Source: Casuarina equisetifolia (lineage: Eukaryota > Streptophyta > Magnoliopsida > Fagales > Casuarinaceae). From it: a stretch of DNA of 64,000 nucleotides. The translations under genes and the position numbers were made by a program. Below are positions 34,500 to 46,259 of this stretch, piece by piece. The notes below the pieces were generated by a model, which saw only the letters and a program-made list of their open reading frames with translations, ran no database searches and had not been told where the DNA came from. The stretch lies in NCBI GenBank assembly GCA_028551475.1, contig CM052357.1, positions 16,229,931 to 16,293,930 on the forward strand, given 5' to 3'. Position 1 is the first letter of the stretch, and each line of letters begins with the position of its first letter.

Positions 34500-35523
34500 A
34501 CATTTACTTTTTATCCACTATTTTGCTCATATCCTCGCAATAATTCCATAAACTTCTTAATTGACCTATTTTGCTCATTTATAAAAACTATCATATCATC
34601 TGCATATACCAAATGAAAGACATATCCAAATCATTTGTTCCTTTATAGCTCTCAATATCCCTAACTTGCATTAGCTATTTCAATTTATGAGATAATGTTT
34701 CTTGTGCTAGTATGAACAGACTTGGTGACAGAGGATCTCCCTGACGCAACCCCTTTGCAGAGTAAAAAAAGCCAAACTTCTTTCCTTGTATCTATATAGA
34801 AAGCTAATTGTTTGAAATACATCTATATATCATGTCAATCTATGCCTATAAAAATCCAAATCTCCATATTACTTTCAATAAAAAAGACCATTCCAACCTA
34901 TCATATGCTTTTGATATGTCCATTTTGATTACAACATTACCTGTTGGAACCTTTCGGTTTATTTTATGAACCATCTCCTATGCTAGAGCTATGTTTTCTT
35001 GTATTGATCTATCTTTCACAAAGCCATATTGTTCTAAGGATATTACTTGAGGAAGAATTTTAGCTAGCCTATCATTTAGAAGCTTAGCTAATATCTTATA
35101 TCTGTAGGTACATAAACTAATTGGTTTGAGATATGATAAGCTACTTGGTTGAGTAACTTTGAGAATCAAAGCAAAAATAGTTGCTATTGTGCTTCTTGGA
35201 ATGGGACCCCCCCTAAAAAAATCAATGATTGCTTCATGTATATCTACTTTAACCACCACTTAAGTAACCTTAAAGAAATGACCAATGAATCCATCTAGAC
35301 TCAAAACACTATCATGATCTAAGCTTTTTATTGCATGTTGCACTTCTTTCCATGTTGGGATTTTACATAGTATCTCATTTTGCACTATCATTACTAAATT
35401 TGGCATTGGATTGAAGAAATCTTCCATATCATAATCATCATTCTCTGTCCTGTGTGATGTCAATAACTCTTTATAATAAGCTATAGCCATAGGTCCCAAA
35501 ATCTCCACATCATTTGTCCTCAT
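34500..35523 (-). pseudogene. LINE reverse transcriptase
   Basis: The open stretch 34978-35259 reads TQPSSLSYLKPISLCTYRYK and ILPQVISLEQYGFVKDRSIQ, the fingers motifs of L1 RT. The upstream stretch 35260-35523 has the pre-RT linker with DSVLSLDGFIGHFFK. The GLRQGDPLSP-type motif is at 34723-34752 (minus strand KGLRQGDPLS), and the catalytic YADD is at 34595-34606. Frameshifts and stops separate the parts. The catalytic aspartates in YADD are retained although the ORF is broken. Confidence 0.85.
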
Positions 35524-35888
35524 TCCATCTGGTAGTTAAAAGTTAAATTAAGAAGCTTAATGTCTCTCCTTGATACACGCATGAAAATACCTCAAGTTTC
35601 AGTCCCTTTCTTAGAGCCATTTGACCCAAGCTTTATCTCTTAACACAATTTCTTCTTTTTTGATGAGCTCTATCAATTGTTTTGCAATATTTGTAACTCT
35701 TTGAAGATAGTTTTTGACCATGTCTCTTGCAACTGACAGTCCTTTTTATGCACTTACTTTGTAAGATTTGTTGTTTGCTACTCCTTGTTACTTTTATTTT
35801 GCTATTGCCACCCTTGCAAGGCTTTTTTAACCTTTATGTTTCTCAAATACAAGCATATCCATGGTGACTCCATTGAGTTCCTTGTCCA

Positions 35889-36745
35889 CTATCTTGATAT
35901 CAAATCTTTTATTGTTGCCACTTCCAACCATTGTTTTTGAAAATGAAATGACCTAGTTCCTCTATATGCCCCACTTAATTGTATCAACGATGGTGAATGA
36001 TCCAATCCTACACTAGGTAAATGCTTCACCTTCAAGGAAGTAAAAGTCATGGATGCCTCCAAATTACAAAGTATTCTATCCAATCTTGCCCATATCCGTC
36101 TTATTCCCTATACATTATTACACCATGTATAAGGAGGAGCCATAAGTCCATAATCATTCAATCCCTGTTGATAAATAAAGTTTTGGAATTCTTAACTTGC
36201 CGCAACTGAGAACTGTCTACCTTTTTTTTTTTCATCCAGACAAACTATAGAATTAAAATCACTTCTTATTATCCATAGTCTACCCACTATTTGAAGTCCC
36301 TGTAAATGATGCCATAGCTCTTGCCTTTTGATATAATTTATGCTTGCATATACTATTGTTGCTAAGAACTATTTCCCATCCATTTGCACATCCACTATTA
36401 TACTTTGATTACAAAAACAACTAATGACACCCTTACTTTTGTTTTCTACATTAACCATATATGCATGTTTTTTAAATTATAGTGTAGAAAATTGAGAAAA
36501 CCCAACCTCCTTACTATTTTACTCAATTGTTCACCAAAATGTTTGGACTCCAAAAGAGCTACTACATATATTCTATTTCTTTTGAATTCTTGTTTAAGAA
36601 AATCCAATTTTTCTAGAGGACTCAATCCTTTAATATTCCATATAATAAAACTAGACATAAAAGGTGGTAAGTGTTTTACCATCCATGGCAAGTGACATGT
36701 TATCCCTTCCATTGGTATTTGAATTGTGGTGGGTTTTTGAATCAT
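35889..36745 (-). pseudogene. LINE endonuclease domain, broken
   Basis: The stretch 36446-36745 holds the domain start FIIWNIKGLSPLEKLDFLKQ and VVALLESKHFG, which correspond to the WN.RGL and ET motifs of APE-type endonucleases. The stretch 35889-36083 holds the C-terminal MDRILCNLEAS, VGLDHSPSLIQLSG and FHFQKQWL, which includes the usual (S)DH motif. The middle is out of frame. Confidence 0.8.
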
Positions 36746-38854
36746 CTAAGCCGATATTGTCCTCCTTGTCTTTTTCCTATTGCTCTGTGTTTCGCAATAT
36801 TTTCTCCACTTCATTTTCCAAATCTTCCTCCGTTAGTACTCCAAACTGATTTCTCAATTGTATGTCCTCCGAGGTTTTACTATTATAAGAAGCCATTTTC
36901 CTTTCCGTTAACCCTTCTGCTTCTATGAAGTTCATTGTCTTTTCATCTTTCCATTCCTCCTCCTTCTTGTGTATTTCACTTTGCAGATGTCGCCTTGGTC
37001 TTATATTTGCCTTAAAAGGTGGCTCTTTCCTTTCCTTTCCTCTCGTCCTCCTTTCATTATGGCATTTTCTCGAACACTTGACCTCCTATATGTTACACCC
37101 ATTCTTTTTCTGTTGAATTCTTGTTGCTTCTTTAAAACTTCCTCCTCCATTTTCTGTTTTCCTGCCTTGTCTTTTGAAACTACATCCTGATCATCTACCT
37201 TTGTTCCACTCTCCTTCAATCCTTCAATCTCCTAATCTAATGTCTCTTTTTTACTTGATATTGTTTCCCTTTTACTCTTCCCCTCTGGATACTCTTAAGC
37301 AGCTTCATTGCAGTCAAATCTTCTTAGAGACATTTTGTCGAATAGCTGATATCCTTGCCACATCAGGTCGCTCGGTCTTTTCTTTGACCTTGCGCTCGGC
37401 CTATTCGGGTGCTGTGCCCGCTTGCTCGCATGCACTGCACTTAGCCTGCTCAATGTCAAAATCTACTCTCGCAATTGATGAGGTTCTACTTTGAAATAAC
37501 CTTATGTACCTTTCCTCTCGAATGGAATTATTAGAATATTTAAAGTTCAATTTAAAAGTTAATATAAGAATTAAAATATTTTTTATTTAAATTTCACTAT
37601 AAAAATTCACATACTCAACATGAAATTTTTATCCAACACACATGAATAAACCACAGTGGCAAACATCAGCTTGCAAATTAATCTAAAGACATCATAAATT
37701 TGGTAATCAACCATGAGATATCACGTTTGTTTTCGCACGAGCCTTAGAATAAACATATTTATGCGTGGCTTCATTCCTTAGTTTAGGAAAGGACATACAA
37801 CGTGTCCTAATTGATAATAGTTGCTAAAGATGTGCCGAGTACTCTTCTTCCTCCTCCTATTAGTTAGTCAAAGGATACAAACAACCTTGTGCCAATCCTC
37901 TATCGGATCACTAGAAGGTTGTTGATCCAAGCACTTTAAACGGGAAAGCAACGGACAACAGTTAAGAATTGTTACCTTATACAAAAGAGATAGGATCCAA
38001 AGTCTTATTTAAATATGAACAGTTTTGAGTTGAATTTCAATTTTTTTTTTATTTGTTACAAGAACCCAACATGAGGTCTGCTTCAAATCATGTCATCTTA
38101 TGTAAAAGGCCGACCAGAGTAAGTGATGGGCCATGTGTCCAAAAATACTCATAATTAAATTAGCTCAATCGCAAACCACTCCGCAGTCTACCTGTCTCCT
38201 GTCATCTAAAAGGAAAGGAAAATCGTCCAAGCAACGTATGATGTTGCTTATTTGCCGATGTCGTTCGCTTCTGAAGAAGAGCGTGAAGAATTTGATCCGT
38301 CTACTTCACTCTTTCAAAGGGATGAAGGGGAGGAAACTAACAATAGCGCGAATCCAAATAAAATTAATTTGACGGACCGATCCATAAAGGATTAGGCGCC
38401 ATGCGTCCAATCTCCAGTCCCCACGACAATTTAATGACCCAAAGCTAAACAATTGGTCTCTCATGTTGTGAATAGATGCTATTTGAGATCTCTTAATTCT
38501 TAATTCAATACTTTGAGGATGGGTGAATGAGTGTATTAGTGTTATTAAAATAATGATTTTTTTTTTAAAAAAAGAACACTACTGTTAAGTTCATTATATA
38601 TCCTCAGAAAGACCCTATACGCTCCTTAATTTGATTAAGTACCTAGGGTAAAAAACACGCAGTCCCAGAGTCCCACTTGAGAGTGTCGTACACCTTCATC
38701 AAATCAACCCTGAGGAGCAAAAAATGGAGCATCTTTCTCTCCACAAGTACTTGGACTAAGAACATACTATCTTCAATTCTACTCCATTAATAAGTTGACA
38801 GTTTTGTTTTGTTTTCTTAGGACAAAAAACAAATCTCAATGTCCAATGTTAAGT

Positions 38855-39190
38855 CTTGTGTGAGAATATAATAATTTAAAAAAGTCGTTTATAAAAAAAT
38901 GGATGTCTCCACTTAATATTTTAGAATATTAAGTTAAATATAAGTATTTTTAATAATTTTTAATATAATATCATAATCTAAGTTTTTATTATTATCTCTT
39001 TGCTTTTTTGACTTTATTGTAATAATTCTATGCTCTCCATACATCTAGCACAAAAAGATGTGTTAAGTCCTATATAAGAATATAACAACTTAAGTGAATG
39101 GTTTATGCAAAAATGAATTCTTTTTTTTTTAATGTCTTATGATTTAGAGTTGAATATGAACTCTTTTTTTTATATAATTTTTAATAATAA
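38855..39190. repeat. Degenerate direct repeat pair
   Basis: The two copies share a TTAAGTCYTRTRTRAGAATA-like opening, then ATAACAACTTAA or ATAATAATTTAA, and a TTTATAATTTTTAATA-like tail. They are about 205 bp apart and AT-rich. They may be two copies of an old miniature element; no clear inverted termini were seen. Confidence 0.4.
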
Positions 39191-39617
39191 ATTATCTTGT
39201 AATAAGTTACTATTTTTTTTCAATACGCATGAATTATGGTGTTGCAAGATGAGATTGACTTAAAATCCTCCAGCTGATAAAGGTTAAATACTTAGAGGTC
39301 AACCTCCTTGAGATCGTCAAGCGGAGCGTCATCGTCACTTCAGACGAAGACCCCCTACTCCTGCCATGAAGACAATTTAAAGTCTTGAAGGAAAGTTCGT
39401 ATTCCGATCGTTCTTCCGAAGTCATGGTACTTCGGATTCTGCTTGTAAAGGCGGCCCTACGCCCTATTCAACCGGAAATATTCCTGAAAAGTATGAAGGC
39501 TGACGTGAAAGGAGTTTTGCGTTGGCAGGAGCTAAAGTTCGAGCCAACTTTTCCTTCACAAGCACTGTCCCGAGAATTAAGCCGAAAAACGATATTCTTT
39601 GTTGGGCTGTTTGCTTC

Positions 39618-39618
<1 letters not shown>

Positions 39619-39670
<52 letters not shown>

Positions 39671-39675
39671 ACACA
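39619..39675. repeat. C38 homopolymer followed by a CA dinucleotide repeat
   Basis: There are 38 consecutive C at 39619-39656, then alternating A and C to 39675. The complementary strand is a G38 run. The count is as given in the sequence; the true length may vary because homopolymers of this size are hard to sequence. Confidence 0.9.
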
Positions 39676-41741
39676 ATTGCAACGTGGGAATACCATATTT
39701 GGGTGATCAACCCACAGGTCAAAGAATTCGTAAGGTCATTGGATTCTAGGAGAATCAGTCACTTCTCCAATCATATGAGAATGGCTAGATGCGGCAACGA
39801 AAAGAAAGCAAGTTCCCAACCCTTCTAATCATTCGTTCAACACGGCTTAGTTTTCTCAGCATTACTTAAAATAAATAGATAAAAAAAATTCTGAACTAAT
39901 AATTGAATGTCTCATATGTTTCATATCTTGAACTTACAATTAAAATTGGATATATTGAGGAAATTAAGTCATATATTTTGACAACGCATGACAATAATCT
40001 AAAAGAATTTTTTAATTTTTTAATCGTTAATCAATAATTACAAGATTTTCTTCACTAAAAGTAGCCCTACCGAAATGACACCCGTCGATTATTCGTATTG
40101 AGAACGCAAGTGATGACGTGGTCGTCCAATGGCATGTCGGTCCCGCAGTCCTCTCAAAGCAGGATCCTGGGAAAAATAAATTTTGTTTCCTTGGCAGTCG
40201 AAGCAAATCGCCATTAAACAAATCGAACAAAATCTGAGGTTCAAATGGAAAGGCTGCAAAGAAGAAAGAGATCTGAGGTTGACGGCGTAGGGCCAATTGT
40301 GCTCTCACAATGTCTTGGGAGTATTCCGCTCGTTTGTTCGACTGTCGCAGTTCAATTGAGACTCTACCAAAGGCCTAGTCTTCTCTGACCCACGCGTACG
40401 CGCAGGGGACACGCAAGGGTTTGAAAGAAATAATAGAATATCTTTAGCGCGGAAGGGCTTTTCGCAGTCAAATCACGGCTGCGCTGCTCGGAAAAAATTA
40501 ATTTTCCACGGGAAATTACCCCCTCTGTTACTTGTTTGGTTGGACGTCCCCGTGCATTTGAGAAGAGACAAACAAAGGGATATTCGAATATTATACTAAT
40601 TCCCTATCCATTTCAAGCTTCATATCTTGTATCCTTTCATATCTTGGACGTGGCCAACTTGCGTACCAGCAAGCTCCTTCTCCAAATTATCTCAAGATTA
40701 AATTCAACTTGTAGCCCAAGTCGGCGTCCTCCACCTTCATCACACGCTAGTTGTACCCTCGTACTTTAAAAACAAAAGCAAAAGAAGCAAAAGATACAGA
40801 AAAAAAAAAAGAATGAAGGAAATCTTAGCTATTTACTGTTACAATTTTTGCTTTTACTGTTATTCTTTTAGGCGTCCAGTTATTTTTGAGGCAGTTGGCC
40901 TTTCGGTGGAAGCACCATCTTCTATGTCACAGATCGCTGACTGGATGAAGAAATTCGTGCTTAACACGCCTTAGGCTCATTATTACGTCGTGTTGGGCTG
41001 CTTTTAGATCTATATCTTTTAACTATCATGTCAAACTTTTATTTATTTATCTGATAAAATAAACATCATTGAAATTCCTATCATAATAATAAGATTTCAT
41101 TTATTTTAAAAACATTTTAATAATTTAAAATTACAATAAAAATGTTAAAATATCTTAATCAGGAAGTATTATTTTTTGTCCTTCTAGGTACGAAAGAAAC
41201 CTTCTTGCCATTTAAATAAGGCGGCGAACTGCATCCTGGGGTCTGCCGCACACCAGATCAAACCATTCCCGCAAAAAATAACCCCAGACCATACAAATTG
41301 ACTGACGGAATGCCAGTTACTTTCTCCTTGAAATTAAAATGTTGATATTTTTGTGAAAATTCTTATGTTGAGCGACTGAGGTTGTTTACATGAAGGTGTG
41401 CACGTGTACCAGAATCTAATGCTAGGACTCATGGGTGACCCGCCACTGATCCAGGGTCCGACTAGTAAGAAGGTCAATCGCAAATCTAGCTTACTACTGA
41501 AGATTCGATTGGGTTAGTAAAAGATCCGGAACCATCCGCCAAGCGGCTGGGCTTGAATCCACACCCGCTAACGTACAAAAGGAAAACAATTGCTGAGGTG
41601 GCAGAAACATTCGGGGACTAGCGGACGCCGGATATCCCTTGGTACAATCCCGAAGGAAGAGCTAACTCTTTAAAGCACGTAACCAATGAAAGATAGAAAA
41701 CGCCATCACCGTCATGGATGGAAAGTTGTTCGAAGTGACGG

Positions 41742-41752
41742 AGAAATAAAAG
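41742..41752 (+). promoter_or_regulatory. Possible TATA element of the AAA ATPase gene
   Basis: AAATAAAAGGG lies about 425 bp before the start codon. It is followed by a pyrimidine-rich leader (TTTCTTTCTCTCTCTCTTC near 41830), as is common in plant 5' UTRs. A 5'-UTR intron cannot be excluded. The assignment is tentative. Confidence 0.3.
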
Positions 41753-42172
41753 GGCCTTCATCGCCCTCCACCTCTAGAGTATGCAGCAACCTTGATCCTT
41801 GTCTTCCTCACTGCTTCCTTCGCTGCATCTTTCTTTCTCTCTCTCTTCTCTGACATATCAACTTTGCCGGCTGGCAGCCGGTTGTAGTTAATTTGGAGTA
41901 GTATGTGCTTGTCACGATTAAAAACCATTGTCTATGCTCTTTCCTATGCATGATCTTTCTCCACACGCTTTCTTCAAAACTACCATTATTTTCTTCCCCT
42001 TTTACCTTTTCTCCTTCCGATCTCTCTCTCTCCTATCGCTTTGCCTAAGGCAATGATTTTTCTTCTCAACAGCGATAAAACACCCAGGAAAATTCTCTTG
42101 CCGTTCGAATTTCTTCTTTAGGGAAGAGAAAAGGCCCACCAAATACTCTAAATTTGTGCCTCACGAGACACC

Positions 42173-43672
42173 ATGATTCTGCGAAACCTGATTCTTCTGG
42201 GATTTGTAATTCTTTGTCTTCTCGTGTTGATACGGATGCTTCTCTTCAAGACCGGGTTGATTTATATCGTGCAAAAGTGGGGAAGATGGATCGAAGATTG
42301 TTTTCATGTCAACCAGTTCCTCAAAGTACCCGAATACAACGAGAGCATGCGGGAGAATCAGCTTTACAGGAAAGTCTCCCTTTATCTCAACTCCTTGTCT
42401 GCGCTGGAAGATTCCGACTTCACCAACCTCGTCACCGGTAAGAAGCCAAACGACATCGTTCTCTGTCTCGACCCGAATCAGACCGTCGAGGACAACTTTC
42501 TGGGCGCCGTAGTAACCTGGACCTACGGCGACAACATCCAACAAAAAGGTATCCGAAGCTTCGTGTTGAGGGTCAGAAAGGTCGACAAGCGCAGAATCCT
42601 CAAGCCGTATCTCCAGCACATCCATACGGTGGCCGACGAAATCGAGCAGAGAAAGCAGCGGGACTTGAAGCTCTACATAAATGTCCACCGGCCAGACCAA
42701 GACGAAGATCATCGTGAAGATCATAATCGCAATCACCTTCAAGGCCATGGCTGTGGTAGCGTCCGGTGGAGATCTGTTCCCTTCACGCATCCTTCGACCT
42801 TCGACACCATCGCCATGGAAGACGATCTCAAAGGCAAAGTCAAGTCTGACCTTGAATCCTTCCTCAAAGCCAAACAGTACTACCACCGGCTAGGCCGTGT
42901 ATGGAAGCGGAGCTTTCTCTTGTACGGCCCTTCAGGGACAGGAAAGTCGAGCTTCGTGGCAGCCATGGCTAATTTCCTATGCTACGATGTCTACAATATC
43001 GATCTGTCAAAGGTTCAGAGCGATTCCGATCTGAATCTGCTTTTGTTACAGTCGACGAGCAAGTCCATAATTATTCTAGAAGACCTCGATCGATTTCTGA
43101 TGGAAAAATCGACGGCTGTGAGCTTGTCGGGCGTGTTGAACTTCATGGATGGGATATTAAACTCGTGCTGCGCGGAGGAGAGGGTTATGGTGTTCACAAT
43201 GACCAGCAAGGAAGCTATTGATCCGGCACTTCTTAGGCCCGGCCGGATCGATGTGCACATCCATTTTCCTCTCTGTGATTTTTCGACATTCAAAACTATG
43301 GCCAATAGCTATTTGGGGGTGAAGGAGCACAAGCTTTTGCCACAAGTAGAGGAGATTTTCCAGAACGGGGCGAGTTTGAGTCCTGCCGAGGTCGGTGAGT
43401 TGATGATTGCGAACCGTAATTCCCCCAGCCGGGCGATAAAATCAGTTATCTCGGCGCTGCAAACGGACGGGGACGGAAGGGGCCTGGGGAAAATGGGACC
43501 ACGGCATAACGGGCAGCGGAAGTCCTTAGACGAAGCGGGGGAAGCGGGTGGTGAAGGTGGTGGTCACACGGTTAAGGAATTTCGGAAACTATACAGTTTT
43601 TGGAGATTGAAGAACAACAAGGTCTCTCATTCTCAGTCGTTCGATGGAGCCTCGCCGCAGAAGGAAGGGTGA
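42173..43672 (+). CDS. AAA-type ATPase, BCS1-like (At2g46620-like), single exon
   Basis: The 499-residue protein has an N-terminal membrane anchor (residues 3-24, ILRNLILLGF..LLVLIRML), the plant AATP N-terminal region to about 200, and one AAA module. The P-loop is GPSGTGKS (252-259). Walker B is IIILEDLD (299-306). The arginine-finger region is DPALLRPGRID (350-360), followed by VHIHFPLCDFSTFKTMANSY. The C-terminus is Gly/Glu-rich (455-464) and ends with a conserved-looking VKEFRKLYSFWRLK (467-480). Plant members of this family are anchored in ER or mitochondrial membranes and act in stress or remodelling roles; the exact job of this one is unknown. The sensor-1 position reads FTMTSKE where many relatives have TTNH. 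The start is chosen because it opens the membrane anchor. It is intronless, which is usual in this family. Confidence 0.93.
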   Translation: MILRNLILLGFVILCLLVLIRMLLFKTGLIYIVQKWGRWIEDCFHVNQFLKVPEYNESMRENQLYRKVSLYLNSLSALEDSDFTNLVTGKKPNDIVLCLDPNQTVEDNFLGAVVTWTYGDNIQQKGIRSFVLRVRKVDKRRILKPYLQHIHTVADEIEQRKQRDLKLYINVHRPDQDEDHREDHNRNHLQGHGCGSVRWRSVPFTHPSTFDTIAMEDDLKGKVKSDLESFLKAKQYYHRLGRVWKRSFLLYGPSGTGKSSFVAAMANFLCYDVYNIDLSKVQSDSDLNLLLLQSTSKSIIILEDLDRFLMEKSTAVSLSGVLNFMDGILNSCCAEERVMVFTMTSKEAIDPALLRPGRIDVHIHFPLCDFSTFKTMANSYLGVKEHKLLPQVEEIFQNGASLSPAEVGELMIANRNSPSRAIKSVISALQTDGDGRGLGKMGPRHNGQRKSLDEAGEAGGEGGGHTVKEFRKLYSFWRLKNNKVSHSQSFDGASPQKEG

Positions 43673-46259
43673 CGATTTAAACGATTCGAAGCGTTCCGGA
43701 AAAAAGATTCCGGCGTTTTGTGCGTGTCAAAAAGGTTTCTATTCTTCATAGGATGGGACGAATTATGACAATTAGTCATAGGCTTGAGCCATTCAGTTGG
43801 AGCTATGATCGTGGGAAAGGTGCAAAGCATCAGAATTAGTTGTTCATATGCATACAGTCATATTCCTCTGCTGTAGGTATTTATTTGGTGGGAGTCTTTT
43901 ACAGAACCTCCAGTTAGAATATGATTCTATATTATTATGTTGATTGTACCTCAGATAGCATGCTTTCAAATGATCTATTTTGTTAGTTAGCCCTGTGGGT
44001 ATGTAGATGATGACATGTGTTAGTGGTTTGCAGGATACAATTCAGAAGATGGTACATGCTTCCTTGTACAGCTTGTTGATTTGTAGATTTGTAGATTTGT
44101 TCAATCTTTTCATTATTTTCTTTGTCGTTCTAGTTTTTAAGAGTTAAAGGAACCAACCGGTTAGAACTTGCAGCATGGTAAACGTGGCTGCTCTACCATA
44201 TTTAATACCATTTTTATAGCTACTAGTGCTACGATATTTTTTAAAAGAAACAAAAACAAGAATAGAAATTGAAATACAAGGAGTCGAGAAGCACACTTAG
44301 CTCAGGTGAAAAAGCATATGCGAGTAAAAAACTACTAAGATTTGTATATTTTGAGGTCGTGATTGTTTTCCTTATATTTCCAAAGGTAGCCTTCTTAAGA
44401 CGTGAGAGATGCTCAGGTGGACCCGGTGAATTCGCAATAACCACGTACGTTGTGTAACGGTGGAATGCCATCTTCCATTTTCCCTTTGCATCTAGAAAAT
44501 TCTGTTCTCACTATCATCATTCGTGATGACGTACTTACGCCATTGTTTGATAAAGCCAGTTTGTCTTTAGGCATAGATTCGGCGAATAAGCATCATTTTC
44601 TTGCGCTCCGCTTCACAAAATAACTTACTGGACTTGTGCGTTAAGTGGCTTCCCGCTAGCAACCACGAGCCTTGTTTGGTCACCCTTAACACTCAGATCA
44701 ACAAAGCACAGGCTTTTGTGGTCAACTATCAAACTGAAAACTACGGAGATCTTTGAGAAGCGGTTGTTTTCTGGTGGTTCTCAGCCATTCAAGGCCTTCT
44801 ATAATAGCTTCGTCTGGACATAGTTTGTTCGAATTTCTCGCCTGGCTAATAAGCGAGCCCAAACCGGTAGACTCGGATGTGTAGTTTGCATGTAGCTGAA
44901 GAACTAAGCAAAACAGGCAAGCAGATAGCTTCAACTGAGGACGAAAAGAATTGAACAGAATCGCAACCCCACTTCAATATTCCCTACATTCTTTACGCCA
45001 ACCGAAGCCCATAGCATAACTTTGAAACCTGAATTCTGGTTGACATTTTCATTTATAATTATTGTTGCGGATTCTTAATAAATCCGAATCGAACAAAAAT
45101 AATTCACTTGATTTTTGTCCAGTGTCCAATTTGATGCGCTGTTAGTTTTCTGATCCCTCATTTCCCCAGCAATCCAAACCGTGGGGTCTTCGATTCTGCA
45201 TCTTGTCAGCTGGTTCCTTCGCATTAATTGAGACTTAAAATGCCTCGATAGGATTGCCGAAGCGACCCAGATCACACAGCCGAACGAGCATGGACAATAG
45301 TATATTCCGCCACCCTATATTCGTCCAATGCCAGCCCAACTGTCCCGATTCTATATTTATCATTTGAAATCATTTCGACCCTTCTGAAGAAATTATTACG
45401 CTACGCTGTCATGCAGACGAATGACCGAAATGAACCCCTTCTTGAGTGCTTGCAATCCCTCCTTTAAAGTGCTTGATTTCCTCGGGGAACGTAGCAAATG
45501 ACACCCAGCTGTGAGATTGCTGCAAGTTCCATTTTATCCATGCCAAAAGTTACTGAAATCATTGTTTCTCGGAAGACAAAGGCCTTTTACTGCGACGTAG
45601 CTTTATCATTCTGGGGGTTGTTGATAGATCAATAAATCCTTCCCGCCTGTGGTTTCTTGGTAATAAGTTGTTGCTCCTCGTTCTTAGTTGTCATCAATCA
45701 CACCTAACTCATAATTGTGTTTGGTTTGGTTCCCAACAAACCTCTATGTAACTCGATGAGCAACAATAAAAATATACAGACAGGTGATGATGGAGATACT
45801 TCGCCTCCAAGATTAAAGAAATGCTTGATGGTCATGCCTCCAGATTTTCCATCCTACCCACTATCTTATTGGTAGGGAATCTTGTTACTCGCAAGTTTGG
45901 CAAATTAAGTTAAAAAATATGCCTTACTGTTTTTTTCTAGCATACTCGTATATGTATTCAGTTTGGAACATGAAAATCAAGAAATCTAAATGACATCTGC
46001 TCCTAACTAAATTATAAATATGTAAAAGATATTTTCAGCTTTTGGAAATTTTAAAATCCCGGAGGTCTCGGGGCTGACCCACAGGGTTGCTTTAAACTCC
46101 AGGCTTAGCCTTCATACCCAGCCCCCATCTAGCAGCCAAGATTTAGAACAACATACCAAATTCAGTCATATTCAAAACTCTGTATCTTATGAAACCTAGA
46201 AGAGTGCTTCTGGGTTCTCAACAAAAACGCGAAGATACAGTAATAGATAGGCCATTTCT
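43673..46259. other. Convergent intergenic region
   Basis: This lies between the 3' ends of the AAA ATPase gene (plus) and RABA3 (minus), so both 3' UTRs should be here. Short ORFs (44241-44471, 44722-44934, 45075-45275) show no domain and are probably chance. No transposon was recognised. Confidence 0.5.

Larger units (their letters stand above)
32380..37290 (-). mobile_element. L1-type LINE, 5' truncated and decayed
   Basis: Reading leftward on the minus strand, the domains are: a Lys/Glu-rich ORF1-like tail (37001-37219), endonuclease (35889-36745), reverse transcriptase (about 34500-35530), a zinc-binding zf-RVT segment (about 33480-33600) and RNase H (about 32640-33060). This order is typical of plant L1 elements. 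No DUF4283-type start of ORF1 is seen, which suggests 5' truncation. The 3' end is probably near 32380, where an A/T-rich tail (minus strand AAATATAAAAAATAA) follows the last coding-like sequence. Target-site duplications were not found. Confidence 0.8.
37300..41740. other. Intergenic spacer
   Basis: No gene is recognised. It holds a C38 run with a CA repeat (39619-39675) and a degenerate direct repeat pair near 38855-38990 and 39060-39190. Patches of higher GC lie around 37350-37490, 39260-39570 and 40300-40760. The ORFs at 39385-39828 and 40536-40769 lack recognisable domains. The patch 39260-39570 has coding-like composition and may be a decayed exon fragment. Confidence 0.5.

Noticed and set aside
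36664..37494. Plus-strand ORFs rich in Pro, Phe and Ser
   Set aside because: They are antisense to the LINE's ORF1-like and endonuclease regions on the minus strand.
39385..39828. 147-codon ORF with a polyproline stretch
   Set aside because: The prolines are the C38 run read through. The rest has no domain, and overlapping frames on both strands are equally open.
42161..42886. 241-codon ORF on the minus strand opposite the AAA ATPase gene
   Set aside because: It lies wholly antisense to well-conserved coding sequence, has no recognisable domain, and is explained by the codon bias of the real gene.
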